Source: Hydrogenovibrio marinus (GTDB lineage: Bacteria; Pseudomonadota; Gammaproteobacteria; Thiomicrospirales; Thiomicrospiraceae). From it: a stretch of DNA of 64,000 nt. This document shows, piece after piece, positions 36,645 through 47,244 of the stretch. Each line of letters begins with the position of its first letter. Within the stretch, counting starts at the first letter, position 1. The notes beneath the pieces were generated by a model that saw only the letters and a program-made list of their open reading frames with translations, had not been told where the DNA came from and searched no databases. The DNA lies in assembly GCF_013340845.1 (NCBI RefSeq), contig NZ_AP020335.1, positions 2,232,001 through 2,296,000 on the forward strand, in the 5' to 3' direction. Position numbers and translations under genes: made by a program.

Positions 36645-39600
36645 TTAATCACTTTCGTGTTCGGCTTGTTCGAGCGCCTTGAGTAGATCCAAAACACTCG
36701 TCGACATTTCTTTAACAATAATGAAATGCACATGCGCTTCCGCAGTCTCACCACTATTCTGCATATCAAAGGTCTTAGCCACTTCACTTCTCAACGTCGG
36801 ATAAAGCTGTTCAAGTAAACGGAACTCAGATTGATGACCAAATGTTTCCCTACCTTGATTTTGAAGCCAGTCTGCCAGCATTTTGTTTTCTTGCAGGTCG
36901 TCCCGACTCACATCACCCAATCCGTTGATATAAGCTTGCAGTTTGTTCACCCAAGTTCTTAAGGATCTTTCAGCTAACGCCAAATCCCATACATTGGCAG
37001 TCGACTTCGGTTCTTCGATATGGAAGCTGTCCATAACCGCTAATGAACGCGTCATCCCCGTACCCAACTCTGACGACTTAGTATCAAAGAAGCCAACTTG
37101 GTTTTTCATTTCATCCGCTTCGGCATTCAGCATGTTCGCCGCTTCAGCAGTTTCTTGTACCAAAGCTGCGTTCTGCTGCGTTACCGAGTCCATCCCCTCC
37201 ATCGCAGAGTTGATTTTTTCAACGCCACGCGTTTGCTCTCTGTTCGCTTGAGCAATTTGGCCGATGAACTCGTGCATTTGCATCAAAACATTAACGATTG
37301 AAATGAATTCCTGATTGGACTGTTCTACTAGCTGGGCGCTATCTGAGACTTGACCTGCCGTTCTTTCAATCAAGGCACGGATTTCTTTGGCTGCGTCCGC
37401 TGACTTACCAGCCAAGCTACGCACCTCACCGGCAACCACTGCAAAGCCGCGACCATGCTCACCTGCTCTCGCCGCCTCTACCGCAGCATTCAACGCCAAT
37501 AAGTTTGTTTGGAAAGCAATCGAGTCAATCAAACCAATGATTTCCGAAATTTTCTGACTGGAGGCTGACACATCTGACATCGCTTGTTTAGTACGGTTCA
37601 TAACTTCAGAACCATTGTCCGCCTGCTCCTTGGCAGAATTTGCCAAAGCTGCGGCTTCATTCGCGTTTTGCGCGTTCTGACGAACCATTTCGGTAATCAT
37701 CTCCATCGAATTCACCGTTTCCTGCAATGTATTCGCCTGATTTTGGATTCGACCTGAAAGGTCAGCAGACCCTTTTGCAATTTGACTGGAAGCATTATTG
37801 ACCGTATCAGATGCCGATTTCAACTCAGAAATCGCGCTGGAAATGTTATCCAAAGACGTATTCACCGCCTCCGCCATTACGCCCAGTTTACCGGTGTAGT
37901 TGCCCTGTACACGATGCGTCAAGTTCCCTTCGGATTGTGCGACCAACACCTCTACTGTTTCAGAAATACCTGACTCCAACTGATCAAGTGACGAGTTGAT
38001 GTTTTCTTTTAAGCTTGCTAACTCGCCAACCAGTTCAACGTTCAAGCGTTGCGAGAAATTCCCTTCCGAGATAGCTTTCATCGTCGCATTGATACCGGTG
38101 ATCGCTTTCAAGGTGTCGTCCATCGCCAACTTCAATTCACCCACCATCACACCAAATTCGCCCTCAAACTGGTGTACTGTCTCAAAGTGATATTGCGCAT
38201 CTTTGATAGAGTGAATGGCACGTTTCAATTCTTGGATAACCGTCTGAATATTATCCGCAGAAGCGTTCACATTGTTCTTGAGGATATTCAAATCCCCAGT
38301 AACATCCGTATCAATACGTGTGCTCAACTCACCTTTAGAAAGCTTATCAATCATATCGGACACACTCATCATCAAGTGTTGAATCTCCGAAACATACAGG
38401 TTGAAGCTTTCGCCCATGCGACCAATTTCATCTGAAGAGTAAACATCCGCACGAACCGAAAGCGAGCCATCTTCCGAAGCGATTTTGAGTTTTTCTGTCA
38501 GACTCTTCATCGGTTTTAGGATAAAGCTTCTCATTCGCCAGAACACTTGAATCAGCAACAGAATAAATCCGCCCGTCATCGCTGCTTGAGCAACATAAAT
38601 CATGAAGTAACTGTCATGCAGAACTTTGTTCAGCACCCCAGTGGATTCGGAAACCACCTGCATGGCGACCAGCTTGCCGTTTTCTTTCAAAGGATCAACC
38701 ACCAACAAACGGTTACCGGTAACCACATGCCCTTCTTTTTCTAAAGTTGAGAGATCGGCATTTGCAATCTGTTGATTCACTGGCGAATCTTCAAATCCTT
38801 TTGTTGGCGACCATTGATTGCCGACCGACTGATAAACCGCATATTGATGATCTCGATTTTGTTCCAATCTCAGCATCTGCGTCAGTGGCAAATTAAACAC
38901 AACTAGACCAATTTTCTTCTCACCAAACAAAACCGGCACCTGTGCTTGAATAAATGCGCCTTCAGGTTGCGAAACGATTTTGGTGTTTAAATGATCCGGC
39001 ATCGTCTTAACGGAAATATTCACCCCGCTATTCGATACTTTTTTCATGTCGGCATCAAACACTGCCAGACCGATATGATCCATGCCCGAACGTTTGACAT
39101 ATTGCTGATAGTTAACTTCCAGGATTTGCCAGATAACCGTCGACTGCTTGTCATGCAGACCGTAAATCAACGCCGAGTTCCCTGCCAATCCCACGGCATT
39201 GGTTTCAGCAATTTGCGACTGACTTTGAATTTTCGCATTGAGATTATCTACCAACAAAGACTGACGCTCATGCACACTGCTGCTGTACATATCATCCGCC
39301 ACTTTTTGTAGATAAATCTGCAGCACAAAACTCCACAAAAGAGCCATGATGACCAATGGCACCATGGTTTTTCCAAGAATACTCTTCTTAGGTAGTGGAC
39401 TCCAGCGACCGAGCTTTTCTGAAAAACTGGTCATCACCGCACCTTTATGAATCACCAGCTTTCCTTCAGCCAATTGTCGATAGGCCGCTTCGATTTGTGG
39501 CACCATCTCGCGTTTGATTGGGTTGCGAATAGATTTGTAACCGGTAATTTCACCATTTTTCACAATCGGTGCGATATTGGCTTCTACCCAGTAATAATCA

Positions 39601-39869
39601 CCATTTTTACAACGGTTCTTAACATACTGATGCCAGGATTTCCCCTGTTTCAGCGTCTCCCACAAATCTTTGAATACAACCGCCGGAACGTCAGGATGAC
39701 GAATCATATTGTGCGGTTGGCCCTTCAGCTCAGCCCATGAATAACCACTGATTTCTACAAAATGCTCATTTGCATAAGTCATGTTCCCCACCAAATCCGT
39801 TTCCGATACCAGAATATAGTCTTCTGGAATCAAATGTTCATTTTGGGTTACTGGAGAATTATTACGCAT
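36645..39869 (-). CDS. Chemoreceptor (MCP) with N-terminal PAS, periplasmic sensor and CZB-like tail
   Basis: 1074 residues, long for an MCP. Order: Aer-type PAS (about 15-115), membrane helix (168-188), periplasmic sensor region (190-420), helix (421-444), HAMP plus a long stretch of HAMP-like repeats, then the MCP signalling domain with the conserved tip [17 protein letters not shown]. The last about 130 residues resemble a CZB zinc-binding domain ([13 protein letters not shown]...), but the His/Cys ligand positions are not conserved. The ATG at 39869 starts right before the PAS domain; an earlier in-frame start at 39911 is less likely. The stimulus is unknown; Aer-type PAS domains often sense redox state through FAD. 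Confidence 0.92.
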   Translation of the reverse strand: MRNNSPVTQNEHLIPEDYILVSETDLVGNMTYANEHFVEISGYSWAELKGQPHNMIRHPDVPAVVFKDLWETLKQGKSWHQYVKNRCKNGDYYWVEANIAPIVKNGEITGYKSIRNPIKREMVPQIEAAYRQLAEGKLVIHKGAVMTSFSEKLGRWSPLPKKSILGKTMVPLVIMALLWSFVLQIYLQKVADDMYSSSVHERQSLLVDNLNAKIQSQSQIAETNAVGLAGNSALIYGLHDKQSTVIWQILEVNYQQYVKRSGMDHIGLAVFDADMKKVSNSGVNISVKTMPDHLNTKIVSQPEGAFIQAQVPVLFGEKKIGLVVFNLPLTQMLRLEQNRDHQYAVYQSVGNQWSPTKGFEDSPVNQQIANADLSTLEKEGHVVTGNRLLVVDPLKENGKLVAMQVVSESTGVLNKVLHDSYFMIYVAQAAMTGGFILLLIQVFWRMRSFILKPMKSLTEKLKIASEDGSLSVRADVYSSDEIGRMGESFNLYVSEIQHLMMSVSDMIDKLSKGELSTRIDTDVTGDLNILKNNVNASADNIQTVIQELKRAIHSIKDAQYHFETVHQFEGEFGVMVGELKLAMDDTLKAITGINATMKAISEGNFSQRLNVELVGELASLKENINSSLDQLESGISETVEVLVAQSEGNLTHRVQGNYTGKLGVMAEAVNTSLDNISSAISELKSASDTVNNASSQIAKGSADLSGRIQNQANTLQETVNSMEMITEMVRQNAQNANEAAALANSAKEQADNGSEVMNRTKQAMSDVSASSQKISEIIGLIDSIAFQTNLLALNAAVEAARAGEHGRGFAVVAGEVRSLAGKSADAAKEIRALIERTAGQVSDSAQLVEQSNQEFISIVNVLMQMHEFIGQIAQANREQTRGVEKINSAMEGMDSVTQQNAALVQETAEAANMLNAEADEMKNQVGFFDTKSSELGTGMTRSLAVMDSFHIEEPKSTANVWDLALAERSLRTWVNKLQAYINGLGDVSRDDLQENKMLADWLQNQGRETFGHQSEFRLLEQLYPTLRSEVAKTFDMQNSGETAEAHVHFIIVKEMSTSVLDLLKALEQAEHESD

Positions 39870-39977
39870 AAAGACACCGTCCTTTGTCCACATCAAGAAG
39901 AGTGAATGCATCCGCCATATCTCGATGCACTTTCACCCCCCAAATATCATCACTTACTGCAAATCTAATCGCATGCC

Positions 39978-41930
39978 TTAAAACTTAAACTGTTTTAAAA
40001 GCTGGTTTTGCAGCTTATCTTGCTCTTTTTTAATCGCGTCTTGCGCTTTTTTCTGAGCTTCTTCTTTCACTTGTTTTTCGTATTTCGCTTTTTGTTGCTC
40101 TACAAATTTTTCCGGCGTGGTCGACAAAATATCATCCACTCCTTTCGCATTGCTGTTCAATTTCACCTGATCGCCTAATAGAGCCGACAACTTTTGATTG
40201 ACAGGGCCAAGCTGATTCGCCATTTGCTGGTCAAACTGTTTTCTTAACTGCGCCTTGGCGTCTGCAATTTGTTTGTTCAACACCTTGTTCAACGAGCTAG
40301 ATACCTTACGATCTAAATCCGAACGAGCCCCAATGCTTGGTGATAGCAATTCACCACTCACATCAGACGTAACGGTAAACTGGTGAATATCTTCAAACAC
40401 CGGCGCCAGATATTGTTTTACCTCTTTCGATTTGGTTGCACCCATATCGAAATCGACTTTCTGGTAATCCAAATCCACCACACCATCGACTTTCTGAGAC
40501 TGAGTAATTTTGATCTTACCGTTCACAGCCACTTGCGAGGATTTCATGCTCAAAGGCAAATTATCGTCTTTCAACATTGCCCAGTTTTTCAACTCATAAT
40601 TCGGCCAACTGATTTTCGCTTCGGTGAAGCCTTTGCCAGCCTGAATCCAGTTGCTTTGTCCCTTAATCGACAACGCCGTTTTTTGCGCTATCGGCTGAAC
40701 AGTCACACTGAACAAAGTCGGCATTCTGCTTCGAGGTTGATCAAAGTTGATGTTGTTCGCCGTTGCTGCCACTTTCCCCCAATCCAAATCGGAAGATAGC
40801 TTGAAACGTTTGATAATGAAATCCGGTTCAGGATCATGTTCTACGAAAGCAATATCCTTCCCAAGTTGACGCTTGTGTTTTTCTTCCGCTTGCTGCTTTT
40901 TCGCCGCTGCGCGCTCGGCAGCAAACTTCTCGATGAAAGGTTTTACCTTCTCGTAAATCGCCAAGCCCTGATCGGTGTACTCACGCACTTTCGCGCCGTA
41001 AACCAAGTAGGTAAAATTCTTCAAACCGTTTTGATCCAAACTGTAAGTCGACTGCAAATTGGCAAAATCCTGTGCTGGCATTTTCTTCAACGCCTTCACT
41101 TGGTTTTGCAGTTGCGGCAAATCCTTATCAAACATCGTCTGCGCTTGTTTGATGGCATCTGTTTTTTGCGACACTTCTTTTTGTAGCTTTTCAAACTCAG
41201 CCTGCTTCGCCTGAAGGTCTTTCAAATTCTTGATTGAACCCTTCGTCAATGCTTCGAAGCGTTTTTGATAATCGGCAATCACTTTACTGTCAGGAATTTG
41301 TTTTTGCAGAGACGTCCACTTATCGTTGAGCTGATTCAACTGCGAATTGATTTTCTCTGCCTGTGCAGTCGTTTTAAATGATTGACGCCCAAGAATATCC
41401 TGAGGGTTCGGTACCAACATACTTGGCACTTCAAAGCCGCTTGAGGCTTTGCTGTCTTCTTTTTTCGCTACCGGTTTTTCAGTCTTACTTGCTTTTTGCT
41501 TCAACGCACCCGAGGTCATTCTAGGTTGGTTAAATGCCAAACGTTGCAGACTCATTTCCTCAATCACCGTGCGTCCAACCACCAATTGATACACGTTCAG
41601 GCTCGCACCCAAGTGTCCAATCGTCACCAGATTTTGCATCGGTTTTTTCGGGTCTGTAACGTCGATTCCATTCAAACTCACGCCCAAAGGCAAAAAGCTG
41701 AAATCCAAACGGTCGACACTGATTTGCGCACCCCAAGCCTGCGAAGCATACTTCTCAAGCTGAGACTTTAGTACCATCGTCAACGCCAGATAGGTCATGG
41801 CAAACACAACCCCCACCAACACAAGGAAAGTCGCCAGACCTGACCAGCGAATCCACCCTTTTGGCTTATCCTGTTTTGGCATGTTTGATTCTGCGGTGTT
41901 TTCCACTGTATTCGTAGCTTGCTGTGTCAT
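39978..41930 (-). CDS. TIGR03545-family protein
   Basis: 650 residues. One N-terminal membrane helix (about 30-52), an AsmA-like segment (LDFSFLPLGVSLNGIDVTDP), a lysine/glutamine-rich coiled coil (about 190-290), a beta-rich middle and a second coiled coil at the C-terminus. It fits the uncharacterised TIGR03545 family, which occurs in outer-membrane bacteria and is usually paired with TIGR03546. The partner is the gene upstream, overlapping by 4 bp. A role in lipid or envelope transport is possible by analogy with AsmA proteins but is not shown. Confidence 0.82.
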   Translation of the reverse strand: MTQQATNTVENTAESNMPKQDKPKGWIRWSGLATFLVLVGVVFAMTYLALTMVLKSQLEKYASQAWGAQISVDRLDFSFLPLGVSLNGIDVTDPKKPMQNLVTIGHLGASLNVYQLVVGRTVIEEMSLQRLAFNQPRMTSGALKQKASKTEKPVAKKEDSKASSGFEVPSMLVPNPQDILGRQSFKTTAQAEKINSQLNQLNDKWTSLQKQIPDSKVIADYQKRFEALTKGSIKNLKDLQAKQAEFEKLQKEVSQKTDAIKQAQTMFDKDLPQLQNQVKALKKMPAQDFANLQSTYSLDQNGLKNFTYLVYGAKVREYTDQGLAIYEKVKPFIEKFAAERAAAKKQQAEEKHKRQLGKDIAFVEHDPEPDFIIKRFKLSSDLDWGKVAATANNINFDQPRSRMPTLFSVTVQPIAQKTALSIKGQSNWIQAGKGFTEAKISWPNYELKNWAMLKDDNLPLSMKSSQVAVNGKIKITQSQKVDGVVDLDYQKVDFDMGATKSKEVKQYLAPVFEDIHQFTVTSDVSGELLSPSIGARSDLDRKVSSSLNKVLNKQIADAKAQLRKQFDQQMANQLGPVNQKLSALLGDQVKLNSNAKGVDDILSTTPEKFVEQQKAKYEKQVKEEAQKKAQDAIKKEQDKLQNQLLKQFKF

Positions 41931-42430
41931 TCCATCAACCCCACAACTGTCTTCACTTTTTCGCTGCCTTTCAGCATTTGAACGATTTTAAATTTCGACA
42001 CCCATTTCAGGAATTTATGGCGGTAGGTTCTGATAAGTACCAAGAAAATGACAAACGCTGGGATCGCCAATACATAACTCACCAACACACTACCCAAGAT
42101 CACCGTATTGTTGAAATGCATGAAACGCCAGAACGCATTGTTATACATTTCGGTAAATAAAGGTTCGAGTGATGAAGACTGTAAAACGGCTAAGCCGACT
42201 TGGTTGAAAACCGGATCGAGAAGATAGGCCAAACCTGAGAAAAAAGCTAAGGAAACCAACAGCGCGGAAACATTGATTCTTAAAAAGAACACCAACGCCA
42301 AGGTCAGTAAATTATGAGGGAAAAACAAGGGGGTTAACCCCATGATCATGCCAAGAACAAACGACAATGCAATCTGCCCTGGATACTGATTTGCATTCAA
42401 CGCTTTAAAGAGCTTTGCCAGTAGTGCCAT
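41927..42430 (-). CDS. TIGR03546-family membrane protein
   Basis: 167 residues with about four membrane helices and a basic C-terminus. The N-terminal LFKALNANQYPGQIALSF and PLFFPHNL fit the TIGR03546 family, the standard partner of TIGR03545. The two genes overlap by 4 bp (ATGA). Function unknown. The 139-bp gap upstream to priA is AT-rich and probably holds the promoter. Confidence 0.82.
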   Translation of the reverse strand: MALLAKLFKALNANQYPGQIALSFVLGMIMGLTPLFFPHNLLTLALVFFLRINVSALLVSLAFFSGLAYLLDPVFNQVGLAVLQSSSLEPLFTEMYNNAFWRFMHFNNTVILGSVLVSYVLAIPAFVIFLVLIRTYRHKFLKWVSKFKIVQMLKGSEKVKTVVGLME

Positions 42431-42569
42431 TTAAAATTTCCTATTAATTTACCAACCGCGACAGCTGAATAATTCGGTCTTTTTTATAATTTCATCATAA
42501 ATCTTTTTCGTACTGACACCAAGCCTTTTGACAGTGTTTTTAGACAATTTTCCGTATGCCAAAATCGAC

Positions 42570-44816
42570 TCAGCTCATCTCTTGCGGATCGACATCTATC
42601 GACCAACGCACCTTGTTCACCAGCGGGTGCGCGTAGATATTCGACTCCAGACTACCCAACCAATGATGTAGCAATCCCCGGTGCGAACTTTGCAGCAACA
42701 ACTGATAACGAAATCGTCCTTGTCGTCGTAACATCGGTGCGGAAACCGGGCCAAACGCCTCCAAAGGCGCTGACCCCAACCTGGCAGATTTTGTCTGGTC
42801 GACCGCTTTCAATTGCAATGCTGATTCTATGTCCAAAAGAAACTGCCAAGCGGAATGCGGGTCAATAGATTCCGCACGCAATAGAATCTGATAACTAAAC
42901 GGCGGTAGCTCTCCCGCTTTACGTTCGTCCAATGCCTCTTTGGCAAAGGCATCATAACCATGCTCGACCAAAGTTTTCAGTAACGGATGGTCGGGGTGAT
43001 GCGTCTGAATCACCACCTCGCCTTCTCTTTCCGCACGCCCTGCACGCCCGGCAACCTGTACCACCAATTGCGCCATGCGTTCCGCCGCACGGAAGTCACA
43101 ACTGAACAAGCCTTGGTCGATATCCAACAACGCCACCAATGTCACTTTAGGAAAGTGATGCCCCTTCGCCAGCATTTGCGTGCCAATGAGAATATCCGCC
43201 TTACCTTCACGGGCAAGCTGCGTGGCTTCCGCCATCTGACCTTTGTTTCGGGTGGTGTCACGGTCGATACGCAAAGTCTTATAGTTTGGGAACCAACTCT
43301 GAATAATGGTTTCCAGTTTTTCCGTGCCCTGACCGACATTCACAAACTCTTGCTCGCCACAACTCGGGCAAGCTTGTGGAGCCTTTTGTTGATAACCACA
43401 ATGGTGGCAACGCAACTCACGGAATTGATGATGGTAAGTCATATTCGCATCGCAACTCGGGCATGCCGCCTGCCAGCCACAGCTATGACACATCAGCACC
43501 GGTGCGAATCCTCGGCGATTCAAGAACAATAACACCTGCCCTTGTTGCTCAAGATGATTTGTAATCATCTCTCGTAAGGCTGAAGAAACCCCTTCATGTT
43601 GCTGCACTGATTTATCACCACGCACATCCAGCAACCTCATTTCAGGCATGGATGCACCACCGGCGCGTTGCGTCAGTTTCAGATAGCCATATCGTCCCGA
43701 CATGGCATTGTGCAAGGTTTCCAAAGACGGCGTCGCTGACCCCAACACCACTGGCACTTTTTCCAACTGCGCACGACGAACCAAGGCATCTCGTGCCGAG
43801 TAACGGAAGTTGTCCTGTTGTTTGAAAGACAGGTCATGTTCTTCATCGAGAATGCACAACCCCAAATTGGCAAAGGGTGTGAATAATGCCGAACGCGTCC
43901 CCAACAAAACTTTCACTTGATTTGACTGCACCATATACCAAGCGCAGTGGCGTTCTCTGTCGGTCAAATCCGAATGCATCACCGCCACAGGTTGATTCAA
44001 AAACCGTTCGAATCGCTCTACGGTTTGCGGCGTTAGCCCAATTTCCGGCACCAACACCAATACCTGTTTGCCTTGTGCAATCGTACTTTCGATCATGCCA
44101 AGGTAGGTTTCCGTTTTACCGCTGCCGGTCACCCCTTCCAACAAAAAGGCATGAAAATCTTCTGTCTGCAACGCTTTATCTAATACCGCATCCACTGCTG
44201 CCTGTTGTTCTTCATTCAATGAGTGATTCGGGTCTTCCGCTTGCTGCCACGCATGCAGGCAATTCTTCTCGGTTTTGTCCACCCAACCCATTTCATGGAA
44301 ACGTTTCATCGGTGTGCGCCAGCCACTCAAACAAGCGGTTAAAGTCGATTCCGTTACTGGATAAGGATGAGATTTGAGGAATTCCAGCACATTCAATTGC
44401 TGGATGGCATTTGAACGGATTTTATCTGCCGCTTCGGCACGACCCGTGTCATTCAACTGCCATGCCGTGACACCTTCCAACGCAACCGCCTCGCCTTCTT
44501 TCAAGCGTTTAGGCAATGCTGTCTGCATCACATTGCCGATAGGTTCGTGATAATAGTGCGCCGCCCATTGCAAGAACTGCAAATCGCGCTCGGAAAAAAT
44601 CGGTGCGGCATCCACCACTTCGGAAATCAGACGAATCTTTTTCACATCGAGATCCGTCGTCTCCTTTATCGACATGACAACGCCGATTAGTTTTCGATTA
44701 CGAAACGGCACCCAGACACGTCCGCCAACCACAGGCAGAATCTGTTTTTCATCATAGACATATTGATAATCCAAGGGCGTCAAAAACGGCCCTGGCACGG
44801 CGACCTGAATAAACAT
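42570..44816 (-). CDS. priA: Primosomal replication protein N' (PriA helicase)
   Basis: 748 residues. An N-terminal DNA-binding domain, Walker A GVTGSGKTETY (228-238), DEEH (324-327), and the zinc-binding block with CHSC, CPSC, CHHC and CPSC pairs. It restarts stalled replication forks. A copy of the 19-bp repeat lies near the 3' end and is read as KSARLGS, in a variable linker just before the conserved FGPVSAP. Divergent from pxpA, 48 bp apart. Confidence 0.96.
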   Translation of the reverse strand: MFIQVAVPGPFLTPLDYQYVYDEKQILPVVGGRVWVPFRNRKLIGVVMSIKETTDLDVKKIRLISEVVDAAPIFSERDLQFLQWAAHYYHEPIGNVMQTALPKRLKEGEAVALEGVTAWQLNDTGRAEAADKIRSNAIQQLNVLEFLKSHPYPVTESTLTACLSGWRTPMKRFHEMGWVDKTEKNCLHAWQQAEDPNHSLNEEQQAAVDAVLDKALQTEDFHAFLLEGVTGSGKTETYLGMIESTIAQGKQVLVLVPEIGLTPQTVERFERFLNQPVAVMHSDLTDRERHCAWYMVQSNQVKVLLGTRSALFTPFANLGLCILDEEHDLSFKQQDNFRYSARDALVRRAQLEKVPVVLGSATPSLETLHNAMSGRYGYLKLTQRAGGASMPEMRLLDVRGDKSVQQHEGVSSALREMITNHLEQQGQVLLFLNRRGFAPVLMCHSCGWQAACPSCDANMTYHHQFRELRCHHCGYQQKAPQACPSCGEQEFVNVGQGTEKLETIIQSWFPNYKTLRIDRDTTRNKGQMAEATQLAREGKADILIGTQMLAKGHHFPKVTLVALLDIDQGLFSCDFRAAERMAQLVVQVAGRAGRAEREGEVVIQTHHPDHPLLKTLVEHGYDAFAKEALDERKAGELPPFSYQILLRAESIDPHSAWQFLLDIESALQLKAVDQTKSARLGSAPLEAFGPVSAPMLRRQGRFRYQLLLQSSHRGLLHHWLGSLESNIYAHPLVNKVRWSIDVDPQEMS
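42774..42792 (+). repeat. Dispersed 19-bp repeat, copy 4, inside priA
   Basis: Exact consensus on the plus strand, antisense to priA, about 200 bp before the priA stop. Confidence 0.9.
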
Positions 44817-44864
44817 AAAGACTAATTTGGTTTAGAATGGAGTTTATTTTACGCCAAGTTTCCT

Positions 44865-45593
44865 ATGCAAAACATGATTCTCATTAATTGCGACATGGGG
44901 GAAAATCTCACCCCCACCCCGGATGCCTCTGTCATGCCGCACATCCATCTTGCGAATATCGCCTGTGGCGGTCATGCAGGAGATATTGCCAGCATGATGG
45001 AAACACTCGCCCTCGCAAAACAGCACGGCGTAAAAGTCGGCGCCCATCCAAGCTATCCAGATCAAGCTAACTTCGGACGTCAATCCATCAACCTATCCGC
45101 AGCCGAACTGCACGAAACTCTAGCCAACCAAGTTTCGCTGCTTGATAAACTTGCGGGTGAATTGGATTTAACGCTTCACCACATCAAACCTCACGGAGCG
45201 CTCTATTTGGACATGATGCGTTCGGATGACCTCTTCAAGCAAGTCCTGTCTTTTTGCCAAGACTTCAATCAAGGTAAAAACGCACCCTTAAAACTGATGA
45301 TACAAGGCGGCATTAAAGATGCCGACTACCAAGCACTTGCAGATGCTTTCGGTGTGGAACTGTTGTTTGAAGCCTTTGCCGACCGAGCCTATTTGGACAG
45401 CGGGCAACTTGCACCTCGTAGCCAGCCGAATAGTTTATATCAACAGGCAGAAGATATCGTCCAACAAAGTTGGATGTTTCACGAGGAACATCAACAACAT
45501 ACTTTACCCAATACCTTATGTTTCCACTCGGACAATCCTGCATCAGTGGCAGCACTGATTGCCTTTGCCAACCAGCTTAAGGCTGCCGTATGA
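44865..45593 (+). CDS. pxpA: 5-oxoprolinase subunit A (LamB/YcsF family)
   Basis: 242 residues. Conserved blocks INCDMGE, NIACGGHAGD and GAHPSYPD mark the family, with KPHGALY in the middle. With PxpB and PxpC it hydrolyses 5-oxoproline to glutamate using ATP. Alternative start at 44874 (MILINCDMGE), which matches most homologues. Overlaps pxpB by 4 bp. Confidence 0.94.
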   Translation: MQNMILINCDMGENLTPTPDASVMPHIHLANIACGGHAGDIASMMETLALAKQHGVKVGAHPSYPDQANFGRQSINLSAAELHETLANQVSLLDKLAGELDLTLHHIKPHGALYLDMMRSDDLFKQVLSFCQDFNQGKNAPLKLMIQGGIKDADYQALADAFGVELLFEAFADRAYLDSGQLAPRSQPNSLYQQAEDIVQQSWMFHEEHQQHTLPNTLCFHSDNPASVAALIAFANQLKAAV

Positions 45594-46324
45594 CGTTTCA
45601 GTATCAAATCCAACCCGCTTCCGAAAACGCTTTGTTGCTGACTTTTAACACCGGCACGGAAAAAACCGCCGGGCTAATGGATTTTTTGCCATTACTGCAA
45701 CAACTCATTCCCCAAATTGAAACCGTTTTTGCTCAAAGTTTACGAGAGCTGGTACCTTCCTATCACAGCCTGTTATTGGTATTCGATTTACAGCAGTTGA
45801 GCTATGCAACGGCAAAACAACAGCTTCAAAACTTGGTCGAACAACTACAACAAGACACCCCCAACCTGGTAGATTTTTATCAAGATTCTGCTGGAAAAAC
45901 ACATGTTATTCCGGTGTGTTATGACTTGCAATTCGGGTTAGATTTAGCCGAACTTGCCCAACAAAAAGCACTCTCCACTGAAGACATCATCCGCATCCAC
46001 AGTGAGCGAACTTATCAGGTGTGCGCCATCGGTTTTGCGCCCGCCTTCGCGTATTTGGGAGAAGTGGATAAACGCATCGCCTCACCGCGCCATGCCTCAC
46101 CACGCTTGAGCATACCCGCAGGCAGTGTCGGTATTGCCGACCGACAAACCGCCATCTACCCCAAAGCCTCTCCCGCCGGTTGGCAAATACTCGGGCAAAC
46201 GCCTTGGGATTTATCGCTCAACAATCCAGACAATCTCATGCGCTTTCGTGTGGGCGACCAAGTGAAGTTTGAACCCATTGGATATAACGAATTCCTCGCA
46301 ATCAAAAACGGAGACGCCTCATGA
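45590..46324 (+). CDS. pxpB: 5-oxoprolinase subunit B (KipI family)
   Basis: 244 residues. The conserved C-terminal half has IGFAPAFAYLGEVD, PRLSIPAGSVGIAD and SPAGWQILG. It overlaps pxpA and pxpC by 4 bp each. The 19-bp repeat (45859-45877) is read as PNLVDF in the variable linker before HVIPVCYD, where homologues differ in sequence, which suggests it was added or is tolerated there. Confidence 0.94.
   Translation: MTFQYQIQPASENALLLTFNTGTEKTAGLMDFLPLLQQLIPQIETVFAQSLRELVPSYHSLLLVFDLQQLSYATAKQQLQNLVEQLQQDTPNLVDFYQDSAGKTHVIPVCYDLQFGLDLAELAQQKALSTEDIIRIHSERTYQVCAIGFAPAFAYLGEVDKRIASPRHASPRLSIPAGSVGIADRQTAIYPKASPAGWQILGQTPWDLSLNNPDNLMRFRVGDQVKFEPIGYNEFLAIKNGDAS
45859..45877 (+). repeat. Dispersed 19-bp repeat, copy 5, inside pxpB
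   Basis: 18 of 19 match (T for C at position 12). It lies in the sense direction of pxpB, in a different reading frame from the copy in the DUF255 gene. Confidence 0.85.
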
Positions 46325-47217
46325 ACGAACAGGCGTGCTTCAAAGTTTTAAAGGCAGGGTTCCAAGCCAGCATTCAAGATGCAGGGCGCTTCGGCTATCA
46401 GCAATTCGGCTTAGCCACTTCTGGCGCACTGGATAGCGTAAGTTATGACTGGGCGAATAAACTGCTCGGCAATCCTGAAAATGCCGCGGTGTTGGAAATA
46501 CCCTACGGGCATGTCAGTTTGGAGGTGAATGCTCCGACGCGCATTGTCATTACCGGCGCCAATCTCGGTGCCACCTGCAATGGCGAACCGATTCTGCGTT
46601 ACCAACCACTACAAATACATGAGGGCGATAAAATCGACTTTCATCAAGCGCAAACTTTAGATGGTGTGCGGACTTATTTGGCAGTGGATGGCGGTTTTCA
46701 AACCGAAGCATTTTGGGGCAGTCGTTCGGTAAATTTCCGTGAAGGTATCGGGCGAGCAATCGAGATTGGCGACTGCCTACCCTTCACTCCCTCAACACAA
46801 GAAAAAGACACGCCCTATTTTCCACAATCCGAGTTGATGGAATATTTGGAGTTCGGTGATGTAGTAACCTTGAGATTGCTACCCGCACACCAGCTTTACG
46901 AGTTTGACGAAACGCAACGCCAAGCATTTTTCAAACAAACCTTTGAAGCCTCGAATGAATTCGACCGCACCGCTTGCCGTTTGATTGCCGAACAAGAAAT
47001 TAAACCGCCCTACACCCAAATGGTGTCGCAAGGTATGACACCCGGCACCGTGCAAATCCCGCCATCAGGCCATCCCATTATTATGCTCAAAGAGCACCCA
47101 ACGATTGGCGGTTACCCAAAAATTGGTACGATTATTTCAAAGGATTTGGCTAAACTGGCACAGAGTCAGCCAAGACAAAGAATTCAGTTTAAGTTAGTAT
47201 TAGGATTAATAACATAA
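46321..47217 (+). CDS. pxpC: 5-oxoprolinase subunit C (KipA family)
   Basis: 298 residues. Typical blocks: ASIQDAGRFGYQQFGLATSGALD, TYLAVDGGF and GHPIIMLKEHPTIGGYPKIG. It completes the pxpABC complex; 4-bp overlap with pxpB. Earlier annotations call this family allophanate hydrolase subunit 2 or biotin-dependent carboxylase, but the three-gene set is diagnostic for 5-oxoprolinase. Confidence 0.94.
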   Translation: MNEQACFKVLKAGFQASIQDAGRFGYQQFGLATSGALDSVSYDWANKLLGNPENAAVLEIPYGHVSLEVNAPTRIVITGANLGATCNGEPILRYQPLQIHEGDKIDFHQAQTLDGVRTYLAVDGGFQTEAFWGSRSVNFREGIGRAIEIGDCLPFTPSTQEKDTPYFPQSELMEYLEFGDVVTLRLLPAHQLYEFDETQRQAFFKQTFEASNEFDRTACRLIAEQEIKPPYTQMVSQGMTPGTVQIPPSGHPIIMLKEHPTIGGYPKIGTIISKDLAKLAQSQPRQRIQFKLVLGLIT

Positions 47218-47244
47218 TCCTAAAGTTGTTTAAATTGAATCTAT

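Noticed and set aside
42987-43532. 181-codon open frame antisense to priA
   Set aside because: It lies over the conserved helicase and zinc-binding region of PriA and shows no recognisable protein.
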